Shown here: one piece after another, positions 18,459-27,475 of the stretch
How the letters are laid out: the number at the start of each line of letters is the position of its first letter
Position numbering within the stretch: the first letter of the stretch is position 1
From: an uncultured Bacteroidales bacterium
GTDB lineage: Bacteria; Bacteroidota; Bacteroidia; Bacteroidales; UBA932
Direction: 5' to 3'
DNA: 54,548 bases
Assembly: GCA_944325965.1 (NCBI GenBank)
Contig: CALVCB010000004.1
Location: 1 to 54,548 of the forward strand
Program-made: the position numbers and the translations under genes
Notes under the pieces: generated by a model
Told to the model about the DNA's origin: nothing
Databases searched by the model: none
What the model saw: the letters and a program-made list of their open reading frames with translations, nothing else

Positions 18459-19754
18459 TCATTCCACCAGGACCGTTATGATCTCGGACTGGTTTATGGG
18501 AGCCCCTGTCTCCATATACAGTATGCCGCTTCCCTGCTTTTTCAATGCCAATGTCACACCGTTTCCGTCGTTGTCGATGGTGTAGTTATAGATGCCTCTC
18601 TGCCTGTCATATTCCAGTTCTTCCATCCCGATGTCGAATTTTGCTGACCGGGGGTAGTATTCACACCTGATATGGAAGGACTCCCCGACTTTGCCCCGGA
18701 TGAAAGTGCCTGGAGTTATTTTCATGAAGTACGGGTAGTATGAGCTGAGGCCGCTCTGGTCGACTCTCCAGCTGCTTTCTCCCAGGCCGCTATTTTCAGG
18801 GGTAATGGTGATATGGTAGTGTGTGTTCCTTTTGACATCGAAATTGCCCGGGTTGTCCCCGAGGTAGAAACGGTAGATCAGCTCATCTCCCGGAAGGGTG
18901 TAGTATGTGTCGGATGCATAGTCAGCACGGATTTCAATGTACGAGCATACGGATGCCTTCGGGTCAGAAGGGTCGAGGACCTTGTCGCTGTCATTTTCAG
19001 CGCCCTCGAGCAGGTCTCCCTGCATGTTTTCAAACATATATACCGATACTTCTCCGCTATGTCCCCATCCGGAGTCTGAATTGAGGACTGAGACCTGGCT
19101 GTCTTTTTTTGAGAACCCTTTCAGAAAAGTGTCATATCCTGAGGAAATGGTGTTCTTCATGAATGGGGTGACCACCTTGGGGCATCCCCCTATACTTATG
19201 CTGTTGACATAGAAGGATACATCCTTGTCAAGTCGGCTTCTGTCTATGCTGACCGATATCTTGGCCATATTCCTTACCAGCTTTATCTCGACGGGCTGTC
19301 CTTTGCGTACTGTACATCCGTGGAACTGCCCGCTCATCGGGATTCCTGTCCGGAATTCGTCCGGGTAAGTGAAATAATACCTGGTCTCCAGTACCTCCTG
19401 TTCAGTATCCGGGTATAGTGGATATCCTGCGTTGGCAAGGGCGTAGATGCTGTAGGTGCCTTCAGAGAGCAGTCCGGTCCGGATATGTATGCTCCCTCCG
19501 CTTCCCTGTATCTGGGCCGCTGTGGCGTATATCCGTCTTTCCAGCATCCCCCTGTCATCGAATATGAACAGGTTGATGTCCGAGATCAGATCTTCCTGCG
19601 GATCTTCCGAGCGGCTCTGGACCATATTTCCAGTGTCCAGTATTATGACAGTATCTGTATTGCATTCAGGACCTTCTTCCGGCTGCCGCTTTTCGCATGC
19701 GGCAAAAGAGACGGCCGCTATGGAGGCGGCCAGTATGGTGTTTGCCAATTTCAT
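18459..19754 (-). CDS. Fimbrillin-family (DUF4906/Mfa2-like) lipoprotein
   Basis: This 431-residue lipoprotein has its cysteine at residue 20 (AAVSFAACEKRQ). A first beta-rich domain shows the fimbrillin pattern: LFIFDDRGMLERRI, then GTYSIYALANAGYP, then LVRNMAKISVSIDRS. Around residue 300, RFYLGDNPGNFDVKRNTHYH resembles the DUF4906 signature. About 90 residues follow that look like an extra Ig-type domain. Such proteins form or anchor Bacteroidota type V-like fimbriae at the outer membrane; whether this is a tip, anchor or shaft subunit cannot be told. It is two bases downstream of a second fimbrillin-like gene, in one transcript, and its stop is 12 bases from the convergent uvrA stop. Confidence 0.75.
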   Translation of the reverse strand: MKLANTILAASIAAVSFAACEKRQPEEGPECNTDTVIILDTGNMVQSRSEDPQEDLISDINLFIFDDRGMLERRIYATAAQIQGSGGSIHIRTGLLSEGTYSIYALANAGYPLYPDTEQEVLETRYYFTYPDEFRTGIPMSGQFHGCTVRKGQPVEIKLVRNMAKISVSIDRSRLDKDVSFYVNSISIGGCPKVVTPFMKNTISSGYDTFLKGFSKKDSQVSVLNSDSGWGHSGEVSVYMFENMQGDLLEGAENDSDKVLDPSDPKASVCSYIEIRADYASDTYYTLPGDELIYRFYLGDNPGNFDVKRNTHYHITITPENSGLGESSWRVDQSGLSSYYPYFMKITPGTFIRGKVGESFHIRCEYYPRSAKFDIGMEELEYDRQRGIYNYTIDNDGNGVTLALKKQGSGILYMETGAPINQSEIITVLVE

Positions 19755-19756
19755 GT

Positions 19757-20764
19757 TCAGAAAATTATTCCAGTATTGTCTTTTTCATCCCAGGGAGTTA
19801 TGATGCACGATATATCGATATCGGCAGGGGAGACCGGTGTATCGGGATCGGAAGACCCGGTGCTTTTCAGTGTGACACTGAAAATGTATCGGCAGTTCCT
19901 GCCCACGCCTGTCCCGGATGGCATGTCCCTGTTGATATTAATCGGATAATAGCAGGTCCTTCCATCTATTTTGCCTTCTATGACGAGCCTGGTGAAAGGA
20001 GATCCGGCCGTCTCTTCAGGGCATTCATTGGGATAGCATGCGAACGGGATTTCGGGAAATACTGCATCAGACCCTATCTCATTACCTACTTCCTTGACTA
20101 TCAGGTCCTGGTCTATGAATGAGAGTACATCTTCCCTATCGAGCCCTCCCTGGTTGCAGAACACCTCGGGCAAGAACCCCTCCTGCTGGAGAACCTTTGC
20201 TTCAGCGTTGACATTCGTAAGGTATGCCTTGACTTCTTTTATGCTCGCTCCCTGATAAGGTTTGCCCGTGAAGTCGCACCTGATAGACCTGAGCTTCACT
20301 TCAGATGCGAGCGGGGCGAGATTGATTTCACAGAAGGGGTCTTTTCCGGCTTCTGCCCGGCAATATCCGCTCATGAGCATCCTGCCTCCGGATTCTTTCC
20401 TCAGTTCTGCCGCCTGCTCCTCCATGGCCTGGAACGAGCTGATATGGTCCCAGCTGTAGATGCCAGACTGAGGATTTGCTATTGCAACGATGATCTTCTT
20501 CCCGGCCTTGGATGCAGCAGAAGGCATTTCGCCCGGAGCGCATATTATTCTCTGATAGGAGTCCAGCCGCTGGAGCCTGTCATCGTTGAAAACGAATATG
20601 TCTACGGCATACTTTCCGTCAGCTTCCTGCCATGCTGTCTTATCCGAGAATCTTATCGGCAGCTGCATTCTGTGTCCTGGCTCTGCCTGCGGCATCTCAT
20701 GTATGGAGGCGGAGCAAGAAGAAAAAAGTGCGGCCGCGAGCATGATATAAAGGTTTCTTTTCAT
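19757..20764 (-). CDS. Fimbrillin-family (FimB/Mfa2-like) lipoprotein
   Basis: This is a 335-residue lipoprotein; the signal peptide ends ALFSSC with the cysteine at residue 17. Fimbrillin features include VDIFVFNDDRLQRLDSYQRI near residue 54, IIVAIANPQSGIYSW near 90, FACYPNE near 247, and GRTCYYPININR followed by GVGRNCRYIFSVTLKSTG in the last 70 residues. This last pattern is shared by Mfa-like proteins. It is the first gene of a two-gene unit. No FimA/Mfa1 major shaft gene, Mfa4-type gene or Arg-gingipain was seen nearby, so the function in adhesion is inferred from fold only. Confidence 0.72.
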   Translation of the reverse strand: MKRNLYIMLAAALFSSCSASIHEMPQAEPGHRMQLPIRFSDKTAWQEADGKYAVDIFVFNDDRLQRLDSYQRIICAPGEMPSAASKAGKKIIVAIANPQSGIYSWDHISSFQAMEEQAAELRKESGGRMLMSGYCRAEAGKDPFCEINLAPLASEVKLRSIRCDFTGKPYQGASIKEVKAYLTNVNAEAKVLQQEGFLPEVFCNQGGLDREDVLSFIDQDLIVKEVGNEIGSDAVFPEIPFACYPNECPEETAGSPFTRLVIEGKIDGRTCYYPININRDMPSGTGVGRNCRYIFSVTLKSTGSSDPDTPVSPADIDISCIITPWDEKDNTGIIF

Positions 20765-20778
20765 CCCGTTTTTTTCTG

Positions 20779-20786
20779 CAAAGCTA
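20779..20786 (-). promoter_or_regulatory. -7 box for the fimbrillin pair
   Basis: TAGCTTTG on the minus strand, 14 bases before the ATG at 20764; the leader would be about 10 bases. No good -33 element. Confidence 0.5.
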
Positions 20787-20903
20787 CTGGTCCGTTTCCT
20801 GAAAAAATATTTTATGTGGCGAAATGCAGCAGTTTTTTCCGTTTTTTTTCTATAATTTATGTTTTTATGCCTTTTTTCTCTTTTTTACTCACATATTTTG
20901 TTA

Positions 20904-20911
20904 TAAATTTG
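20904..20911 (+). promoter_or_regulatory. -7 box for DUF47 gene
   Basis: TAAATTTG matches TAnnTTTG, 21 bases before ATG 20933. A T-rich TTTTTT starts at 20881, near the expected -33 site. The flanking 20815-20900 is a T-rich stretch without coding signal. Confidence 0.5.
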
Positions 20912-20932
20912 AATGTTTAGCTGTTTTGTTCT

Positions 20933-21586
20933 ATGAAACCCATCAAAAGATTCCGGAGCCTTTTTGCTTCCAGGACACATATTCTGCCTATATATACCCA
21001 GCAGGTAGCCTATATCAAGCAGGCCTCTTCAGCATTGGTGAAAATGATGAATACATCCAGTCATGACGAATGGAAAAAGCTTGAGAGGGAGGTAAAACTC
21101 TGTGAGACACAGGGAGATGCTATGCTGACTGAGTTTTACGAACAATTGTATGAAGGAATATTTACTCCTCTTGACAGGATTGACCTTCAGGCTATTGCCA
21201 TGTATATAGACGAGTTCCTGGACAATATAAATGATGCGGCGAAGTCGGTCCTGCTGTATCTTCCGGACAGGGTGGACCAGCAGCTTGTGGAGCTGGCACA
21301 GTATATCGAGTCGGAGTCCGACGCTTTGAAGGACCTTGTCGTGTGCCTGGACAATGTCAAGTCCAACTTCTCCAGACTGACACTTGTATGTGACCGGATT
21401 ACGGAACTTGAGCATGCTGCGGACGACGCATATGAGGAATACATCGGATATGTATTCCACAATGAGAAGAACCCTATTGAACTGATGAAATACAAGAACA
21501 TTGCGGAAATGTTCGAAAATACGACTGATGCAGCCAAAAGGGTATCTGATTATGTGAGGAAAATGCTGCTCCGCTATGCGGAGTAG
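20933..21586 (+). CDS. DUF47 (PhoU-like) protein
   Basis: This 217-residue all-helical protein belongs to the DUF47/TIGR00153 group, distant relatives of PhoU. Charged metal-binding-type helices are visible: KLCETQGDAMLTEFYEQLYE near residue 57, IDEFLDNINDAAKSV near 90, and ITELEHAADDAYEEY near 150, the E/D-x(3)-D/H spacing seen in PhoU bundles. In most Bacteroidota this gene sits directly before a Pit inorganic phosphate transporter. Here the next gene is convergent, so the partner is absent or elsewhere. The last ten codons lie inside a hairpin. Confidence 0.85.
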   Translation: MKPIKRFRSLFASRTHILPIYTQQVAYIKQASSALVKMMNTSSHDEWKKLEREVKLCETQGDAMLTEFYEQLYEGIFTPLDRIDLQAIAMYIDEFLDNINDAAKSVLLYLPDRVDQQLVELAQYIESESDALKDLVVCLDNVKSNFSRLTLVCDRITELEHAADDAYEEYIGYVFHNEKNPIELMKYKNIAEMFENTTDAAKRVSDYVRKMLLRYAE

Positions 21587-21594
21587 CATTTTCC
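21558..21594. terminator. Bidirectional terminator overlapping the DUF47 stop
   Basis: Arms 21558-21574 and 21578-21594 pair over 17 bases with a single G-U/C-A position and a 3-base loop. AAAA and TTTT flank the core on either side, so the same hairpin can stop the DUF47 gene and the convergent AsmA gene. Its left arm and most of its right arm are coding sequence. Confidence 0.8.
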
Positions 21595-21607
21595 GGTTCC
21601 AGAGGAG

Positions 21608-24600
21608 TTATTCCTGTGCCTCCAGCCGGGCCTTCTCTTCTGCGGACAGGGAGTCGAGTTTTGCATCAGCGGCTTCTTTATAGTCTATATCCTTCTTGTA
21701 TTCCTCGATTGCGCTCTGCCTTCTGTTTTCCTGGACGGCTTTCTCTACCCCCATTGTAAATATTTTTTCTATGGATTCCTTGAGGTTAAGCCGGGTCTGG
21801 TCTATTACCGTAGAGAACACAGGTATGTTTGTGCTCTTGTATTTTGCCTTGCCTATCTTGAATTTGAAATCGTCAAAACTGTCTCCATACAGGTCTATGC
21901 CCACCCTGAACGGGATAGGGGAGTCCAGGACAGATATATGGTAGCGGAAGGACATGTCTAAATTCTGGATGCCGCTCATCGCCATGGTATAGCGGTCAAC
22001 CTTCAGAACAAACGGGAAAATTTCCAGCACGTTGTCCTTTATCATGCCCTCGACGGACATATTGTCTATATGGCCGCTTTCTCTGTCCTTGAATTTCAGT
22101 TTTCTGGCTATCTGCGTGAATGCCTCGCTCTCACTGAGTGTCAGATCTGACCCTCCTATCCGTATGACACCGTTTATTGACGGGATGACAATGTTCATGG
22201 TGGTGTCTATATCGGCTGTGGCCGCCATCTGGCAGTCAAGCTGGCCCTTGAATGATTTGAGCATTGGCATAAGGGAGTCTACCGCAGGGACGAGCTCTAT
22301 TACACGCTCTGCCGTAACATCGCTTATGTTGATGTCGAATCCTGTCCTGAGGTCCTGTTTGGTACGTGTCGAATAGAACCCTTCGAAATCGATGTTCCCG
22401 ATTTCCGATTTCGCCGATGTGTTCATGAACTGTACGCACCTTTCCTTGACAGTAAGCATGCTCTGCATCCTGTCCAGCGTCAAGTCGGACATCCTGACAT
22501 TGGACGCATCGAGCCGTATCTGCGCTATCACATTGGCCGGTACGACTATCAGCGATGTCTTCATGTCCGTAGCATCTGCAAGCGTATCCGTGACGAATGT
22601 CTCCTGATAGTCCTCGTCATCGGTTTCCATCAGGTCCTCTGCACCAGTGATTTCCGGCATGTCCTTTGGTACAAATGCGCTTCCTACGGTATATGCTCCG
22701 AGAAGTTCGTTGATGTTCAGGCTGTCGGAAGTAATGTCCATATCCAGGTTCAGGAACCCGCGTCCGGCGATAAGCCCGCGTATGCCTTTGAGACGTCCTT
22801 TGGCAGAAAGGCCGGAGTGCCCGCTTGAGAGGTTGAAGCTTTCAAGGTCTATTTCATTGTTGTTGAAACGCCCTTTAATGTCCCTGATGCTGTTATGCAG
22901 AGGGAAGTAAGGGGTTATCAGGTTCGCCCTGCGGAGGGCGAGCATGCCGTCAGCATCCCATTCCAGGAATATCTTCACGATTGAGGAATCCATGCTGAAC
23001 TGTATGTCGTTCTTCCTGAAGTCCTTTTCACTCAGCCAGTCCGGAATCTCCACCTTATGAGGGCCGCGTATCTTGCGAAGGTGATGGAAAAGGGAATCCC
23101 TCGGGACATCCGGATATTTTTTTGCCAGGGAGTCTACGAAAGCTTTCGCCTTCTGCCTCCTTTCGATAGAATTCATTGCTGCGGTGGCGTCGAGCTGCAG
23201 TCCTCCGAGACCTAACCTGTTCACGCTGTTCCTGAGGAATACTCCTTCCGTTTTGCTCTTCAGGGCAAGTACCGGTACATCAGGGTTTTCTTTTTTAGGC
23301 GATATGGTGAAGGTGTTGTCCGAACCGGAGACCAGCACTACGGAAGTATCCGCCCCGGCAAGGGCCAGAAAACCGATTTCCAGCCGGCCTCCGAACGGAT
23401 AGAACTTCGAGGAGTCTGCACTGTCAAGTATTGCGGCGGCGTTCTGGGCTTTAAGGGAAAGGTTGCGTCCGTTCACGAACATCTCGTCCTTGTATCTCAG
23501 GCGCAGGCTGTCAAGCCGTGATGCCAGTACAAGCATCCTTTCTCCTTGTGCTATGCTCGAGTCTCGTGTGTTGCCTAAGGCCCCGAGCACTATGTCGAGG
23601 CTGTCTATGTGCATTGAGAGAGAGTCTTCTTCAATGTTCAGGTCCAGGCGGTCGCTTTTTATGAATCCTGCGACATCAGCATCAGCAAATCTGTACGGAT
23701 CCAGCTGGGAGAGTTTTATCGAACCTTTTATCTCGGCTGCGAGGCTTCCTCCGGCGTCTATTCCGCTGCCTTTCTTTATCAGTCCTTTCAAAGTGTCCAG
23801 CTTGACTGCCATGTCGGCGTCAATCCCTATCAGCGGATCTTCTCCAAGCATGTCGTCCACCTTGCCTTGAGCATTTATTTCCAGTGCTTTGCCGGATACA
23901 GAGAAGTCATTGACCGTCAAGGTGAATGGGGTCCCTCCTCCTCCTTGCAACCCGGCATCAAGCTGGAGTGTGTTCGATGTGCCGAATTTCTTATGTTTCA
24001 GATCTGAACGGGGGATCTGAAACGCGGCTGTTATTGAAGGTAGGGACCCGCTCCTTTGCGAATACCAGCCGTCGCATGAGGCAGTGAGGGTGACGGCTGC
24101 ATCTGTCTGGATCTGGTCCGCATCCCTGAATATTTCTTTGTTCAGGTATTTAAGGACATTACTGACCTTGCATTTCTCTATAGCGGCCCCGGCCTTTACG
24201 TAGATGCTGTCTGTGCCGTAGAATTTCATGTCAGCCGACGCCTGCAGCGGAATCCCTGCTATTTCTGCCTTGAATTTGCACAGCGATATGCCCGGCACGG
24301 TGTCTTTCCGCATCTCTATGCCTGTGCTGAAAACGACGGGGATACGCAGCCTGCCGTATGTGCGAGTGGCGAGTAAGGTTGTGGCTTCGGCACCTGCATA
24401 CATTCTGCCTCTTGACATCCCTATCCTGAATTTGTCCAGGGCAAGTGCAAGTGTGTCCTCCGGGAAGCGCCCGGCGATGAACATGCTGTCAACATCCAGA
24501 CTGATCCTCCTGCTGTCCTTGCCGTCTGACCTGACCTTGCCGTTGAACTGCATCTTCCGCATGTTCATTATGATGTCGGCTGTGTCCTGCACGCTGGTGT

Positions 24601-25162
24601 ATATGATGAGAGGCTTCCCGCTGAACAGTATCCTTCCGAGTACCATTCTGGGCATCCTTGTGCCTGCGGTGTCGCTCTCCTCCGGTCCGGATGACTTGAG
24701 AATGTTCCAGTTGGCGTTTCCGTTGTCATAACTTCTGGCGAAAATCCTCGGCTTATCGAGCGTCAGTGACGGTATCCTTATCTGGCCTATGGTCAGTGCT
24801 GCGATATTGAGCGAAGCGGAAAACCTGTCGAATGACATGAGGGTGTCAGCCCCGTCACCCCGCCCTGCGACACGGCTGATGCCTATGCATTTTTCTATGT
24901 CAATGAACTTTTCTGACGGGTATGAGACCGAGACGGTGTCGAAACTTACGTTCAGGTTCGGGAAACTTTTGAATACGGACATCGAGACCTTTCCGAACGA
25001 AACATCCGCGTCAATGTATTTTTCCGCGAAATTCCTTGCGAATCTGGTCAGCACTGCCGGAGACAGCACCACCTGTATGACTATGAGGACCGCCGCCCAT
25101 ATTGCGGCTATCCAGACCAGGACCTTTAGCAATGTCCTTTTTTTTCCGGCATGTTTGTCCAT
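21608..25162 (-). CDS. AsmA-family protein
   Basis: This 1184-residue protein has one N-terminal transmembrane helix (about residues 12-33) and a long beta-rich periplasmic part. The AsmA N-terminal motif covers about residues 34-90 (DADVSFGKVSMSVFKSFPNL), and an AsmA-like C-terminal region with FDINISDVTAERVIELVPAV and IPSINGVIRIGG lies at about 960-1110. The tail (1140-1184) is charged and helical. AsmA/TamB/YhdP proteins are bridge-like lipid carriers between inner and outer membrane; the length allows a groove across the periplasm. A short linker at about 840-880 contains an acidic DEDYQE stretch. It is transcribed alone. Confidence 0.85.
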   Translation of the reverse strand: MDKHAGKKRTLLKVLVWIAAIWAAVLIVIQVVLSPAVLTRFARNFAEKYIDADVSFGKVSMSVFKSFPNLNVSFDTVSVSYPSEKFIDIEKCIGISRVAGRGDGADTLMSFDRFSASLNIAALTIGQIRIPSLTLDKPRIFARSYDNGNANWNILKSSGPEESDTAGTRMPRMVLGRILFSGKPLIIYTSVQDTADIIMNMRKMQFNGKVRSDGKDSRRISLDVDSMFIAGRFPEDTLALALDKFRIGMSRGRMYAGAEATTLLATRTYGRLRIPVVFSTGIEMRKDTVPGISLCKFKAEIAGIPLQASADMKFYGTDSIYVKAGAAIEKCKVSNVLKYLNKEIFRDADQIQTDAAVTLTASCDGWYSQRSGSLPSITAAFQIPRSDLKHKKFGTSNTLQLDAGLQGGGGTPFTLTVNDFSVSGKALEINAQGKVDDMLGEDPLIGIDADMAVKLDTLKGLIKKGSGIDAGGSLAAEIKGSIKLSQLDPYRFADADVAGFIKSDRLDLNIEEDSLSMHIDSLDIVLGALGNTRDSSIAQGERMLVLASRLDSLRLRYKDEMFVNGRNLSLKAQNAAAILDSADSSKFYPFGGRLEIGFLALAGADTSVVLVSGSDNTFTISPKKENPDVPVLALKSKTEGVFLRNSVNRLGLGGLQLDATAAMNSIERRQKAKAFVDSLAKKYPDVPRDSLFHHLRKIRGPHKVEIPDWLSEKDFRKNDIQFSMDSSIVKIFLEWDADGMLALRRANLITPYFPLHNSIRDIKGRFNNNEIDLESFNLSSGHSGLSAKGRLKGIRGLIAGRGFLNLDMDITSDSLNINELLGAYTVGSAFVPKDMPEITGAEDLMETDDEDYQETFVTDTLADATDMKTSLIVVPANVIAQIRLDASNVRMSDLTLDRMQSMLTVKERCVQFMNTSAKSEIGNIDFEGFYSTRTKQDLRTGFDINISDVTAERVIELVPAVDSLMPMLKSFKGQLDCQMAATADIDTTMNIVIPSINGVIRIGGSDLTLSESEAFTQIARKLKFKDRESGHIDNMSVEGMIKDNVLEIFPFVLKVDRYTMAMSGIQNLDMSFRYHISVLDSPIPFRVGIDLYGDSFDDFKFKIGKAKYKSTNIPVFSTVIDQTRLNLKESIEKIFTMGVEKAVQENRRQSAIEEYKKDIDYKEAADAKLDSLSAEEKARLEAQE

Positions 25163-25498
25163 GACACCTATTTATTTATATCAGACAAAAAAACACAACA
25201 GATTTTCAAAAATACGAAAAATAAGGTTCGGTTGTCTTTATGTTCCGGAATAATATGTCGTATTTCGAAATGAAACTCGATAGGCTCTGTTAACATATTG
25301 CGACTTCGAAAATTGTAAAAATATCAGATATTTATTTCGGTCTCCCCAAAATATTCATATATTTGCTTTCAAAATGAAAATGTAACAATTTTTTAACATT
25401 TTTTGAAAATTATAAAAACCTTGTCGACATACTTTTACAGAGCGATATCATAATGAATGAACCCTATTTTCGTGTGCCGTTACTCTAAAAACTTATAT
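25163..25498. promoter_or_regulatory. AT-rich divergent control region between asmA-like gene and the phosphoesterase locus
   Basis: The 336-base spacer contains no recognisable gene. For the minus-strand AsmA gene, TATTTTTG lies at 25207-25214. For the plus strand, TATATTTG at 25358-25365 is the best -7 box, with TTTC at 25335-25338 exactly 19 bases upstream (one mismatch to TTTG). This would give a leader of about 130 bases, rich in A and T, before ATG 25499. No ECF sigma, anti-sigma or hybrid two-component gene is adjacent. Confidence 0.55.
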
Positions 25499-27430
25499 AT
25501 GAATATTTTCAAGAGAATAATCCTGTTTTGTACTGTTGCTGCTGCCATTATGGCCTGCGGAAAGAACGGTCTTGATGAAGAACTGAACGTCGTGCTCAAT
25601 ATTCCTGAAACCCTATTGGTCGATTCAGGCGACATGGAAGTCTCATTCCGTATTGTGGGCGGGAATCCGCCTCTTGCCTCCGATAAGATCGAGTTCACCG
25701 GGACGTCGGGCACTGTGGCATGCGGCATATCCTCGATAACGGACAGATATGTCTATGTGGTCTTGCCGGATGGTTTTAAGAACGGCGAATACGAGGTGTA
25801 TGTATCAAGAGGTTCCCAGAGGAAACTGCTGGGGGAGACCTCGATTTTCATAAATGATGCAGGATCCGGTATGGAAATAGAGGAGGGCACTACTGTATAC
25901 GGTTTCGTGACCTGTGACGGGGAAGGGGTGCCTGATGTGGTGGTGTCGGACGGCATGGAGGTCGTGACTACTGATGAGAACGGTTTTTACCAGATAGCGT
26001 CGGAAAAGAAGAACAAGACGGTTTTTGTTTCGGTGCCTTCCGGATATGAGCCTGAGACGGAAGGAATAGTACCGAAATTCTATGGCGTGCTTTCTGGTGA
26101 TGCCAACAATTTGGAGCAGATGTCCTTCAGACTGACGAAATCAGATGTAACCGACTATGTCCTTTTGGTATTCGGGGACATGCACCTTGCCAACAGGCCG
26201 AACACAAGTGATGCGGTCCAGTTCCGCAGATTCACCGATGATGTCAATGAATATATGTCCGCCAATTCAGGTAAGAAAATATATGCCCTTACACTTGGTG
26301 ATATGACATGGGATCTGTACTGGACAGACTATGGTTATGATATCCTGAAATATATAGAGTACATGAATTCTCTGCTCGAGCACAACCTGACAGTCTATCA
26401 CACAATAGGCAATCATGACCACCATGAGACTGCTGTCGGAGATTTCCTGAAGACATCTGACTACAGGAACAATCTTGGACCTACATACTATTCGTTCAAC
26501 ATAGGCGAATATCACTATGTGGTACTTGATGATATAGATTTTATGGACAATATTGCCGACAGGGACAACTATGTGGAGGATGTCGCTTCTGACCAGCTCG
26601 AATGGTTGGCCAGGGACCTTGCCGCCGTACCTGAAGATACCCCTGTCATTCTTGCAATGCACGCCCCTGTCTATAATGATAATTCACTGACACCGGGCAC
26701 AAGGCTCAAAAATGCCTCTGAACTGCTTTCCATACTGGAAGGACGTAAAGTCCATATATTTACAGGCCACACCCACAGGTCTATGACCGTTGACAAACTC
26801 GGGGCAGCCTCTTCGGGTCACTTTGAGCATAATGCCGGTGCTGTATGTGCGGACTGGTGGTGGTCATATCAGGAATCCGGCATATTGGTTTCTACTGACG
26901 GTGCTCCTGGTGGATACTCCATCGTCGACGTTTCGGGAAAAGATATCAGATGGCGTTACAAGCCTACGGACTTCAGTGAAAAACTCCAGTTCAGGACATA
27001 CGACCTCAATAATGTGAAAATTACCTATGAGGATTATGTGCCGAACGCAACAGAAAGTTATAAATCTGATTTTCAAAAGTATGTGTCAGCATATCCTGGC
27101 AGCTCGGCCAATGAGGTCCTGCTTAACATCTGGAACTGGGATCAGGATTGGAAACTGTCTGTTACCGAGAATGATAAGACGCTAGAACCGGTCAGAGTCG
27201 TAGCTTATGACCCGCTGCACATAATAGCCTATACGGCCAAGCGGCTGAACAAGAATGCGAATGCGACTTTCGCGACATCGCGGAGCAACCACTTTTTCAA
27301 GGTAAAGGCGTCTTCTCCGACGTCTACCCTTGAAATTACGGTGACAGACCGTTTCGGGAATACCTACAAGGAAACGATGCAGAGGCCGAAAAATTTCACC
27401 ATAGAAACCTACAAGAACGAATCGGACTGA
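25499..27430 (+). CDS. Calcineurin-like phosphoesterase lipoprotein with N- and C-terminal accessory domains
   Basis: This 643-residue lipoprotein (AAAIMAC, Cys 20) is likely outer-membrane attached. An Ig/IPT-like domain covers about residues 28-120, and a carboxypeptidase-regulatory/MetallophosN-type domain about 128-205 (TVYGFVTCDGEGVPDVVVSD). The metallophosphoesterase core spans about 215-470 with a full metal site: GDMH near 225, LGDM near 264, GNHDHH near 303, AMHAPV near 387, and TGHTHRS near 421. A MetallophosC-type domain forms the rest. It is the first gene of the SusCD locus, 45 bases before susC. Substrate is unknown; phosphomonoester or diester hydrolysis is expected from the fold. 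The ATG at 25499 supplies the signal peptide. Confidence 0.88.
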   Translation: MNIFKRIILFCTVAAAIMACGKNGLDEELNVVLNIPETLLVDSGDMEVSFRIVGGNPPLASDKIEFTGTSGTVACGISSITDRYVYVVLPDGFKNGEYEVYVSRGSQRKLLGETSIFINDAGSGMEIEEGTTVYGFVTCDGEGVPDVVVSDGMEVVTTDENGFYQIASEKKNKTVFVSVPSGYEPETEGIVPKFYGVLSGDANNLEQMSFRLTKSDVTDYVLLVFGDMHLANRPNTSDAVQFRRFTDDVNEYMSANSGKKIYALTLGDMTWDLYWTDYGYDILKYIEYMNSLLEHNLTVYHTIGNHDHHETAVGDFLKTSDYRNNLGPTYYSFNIGEYHYVVLDDIDFMDNIADRDNYVEDVASDQLEWLARDLAAVPEDTPVILAMHAPVYNDNSLTPGTRLKNASELLSILEGRKVHIFTGHTHRSMTVDKLGAASSGHFEHNAGAVCADWWWSYQESGILVSTDGAPGGYSIVDVSGKDIRWRYKPTDFSEKLQFRTYDLNNVKITYEDYVPNATESYKSDFQKYVSAYPGSSANEVLLNIWNWDQDWKLSVTENDKTLEPVRVVAYDPLHIIAYTAKRLNKNANATFATSRSNHFFKVKASSPTSTLEITVTDRFGNTYKETMQRPKNFTIETYKNESD

Positions 27431-27475
27431 AGAAAATCCATATTCTGTAACAACTACTAACTAAATATTTATTTT

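Noticed and set aside
25163-25498. PhoB-type Pho box for the phosphoesterase locus
   Set aside because: No pair of CTGTCAT-like repeats with the proper spacing was seen in the spacer.
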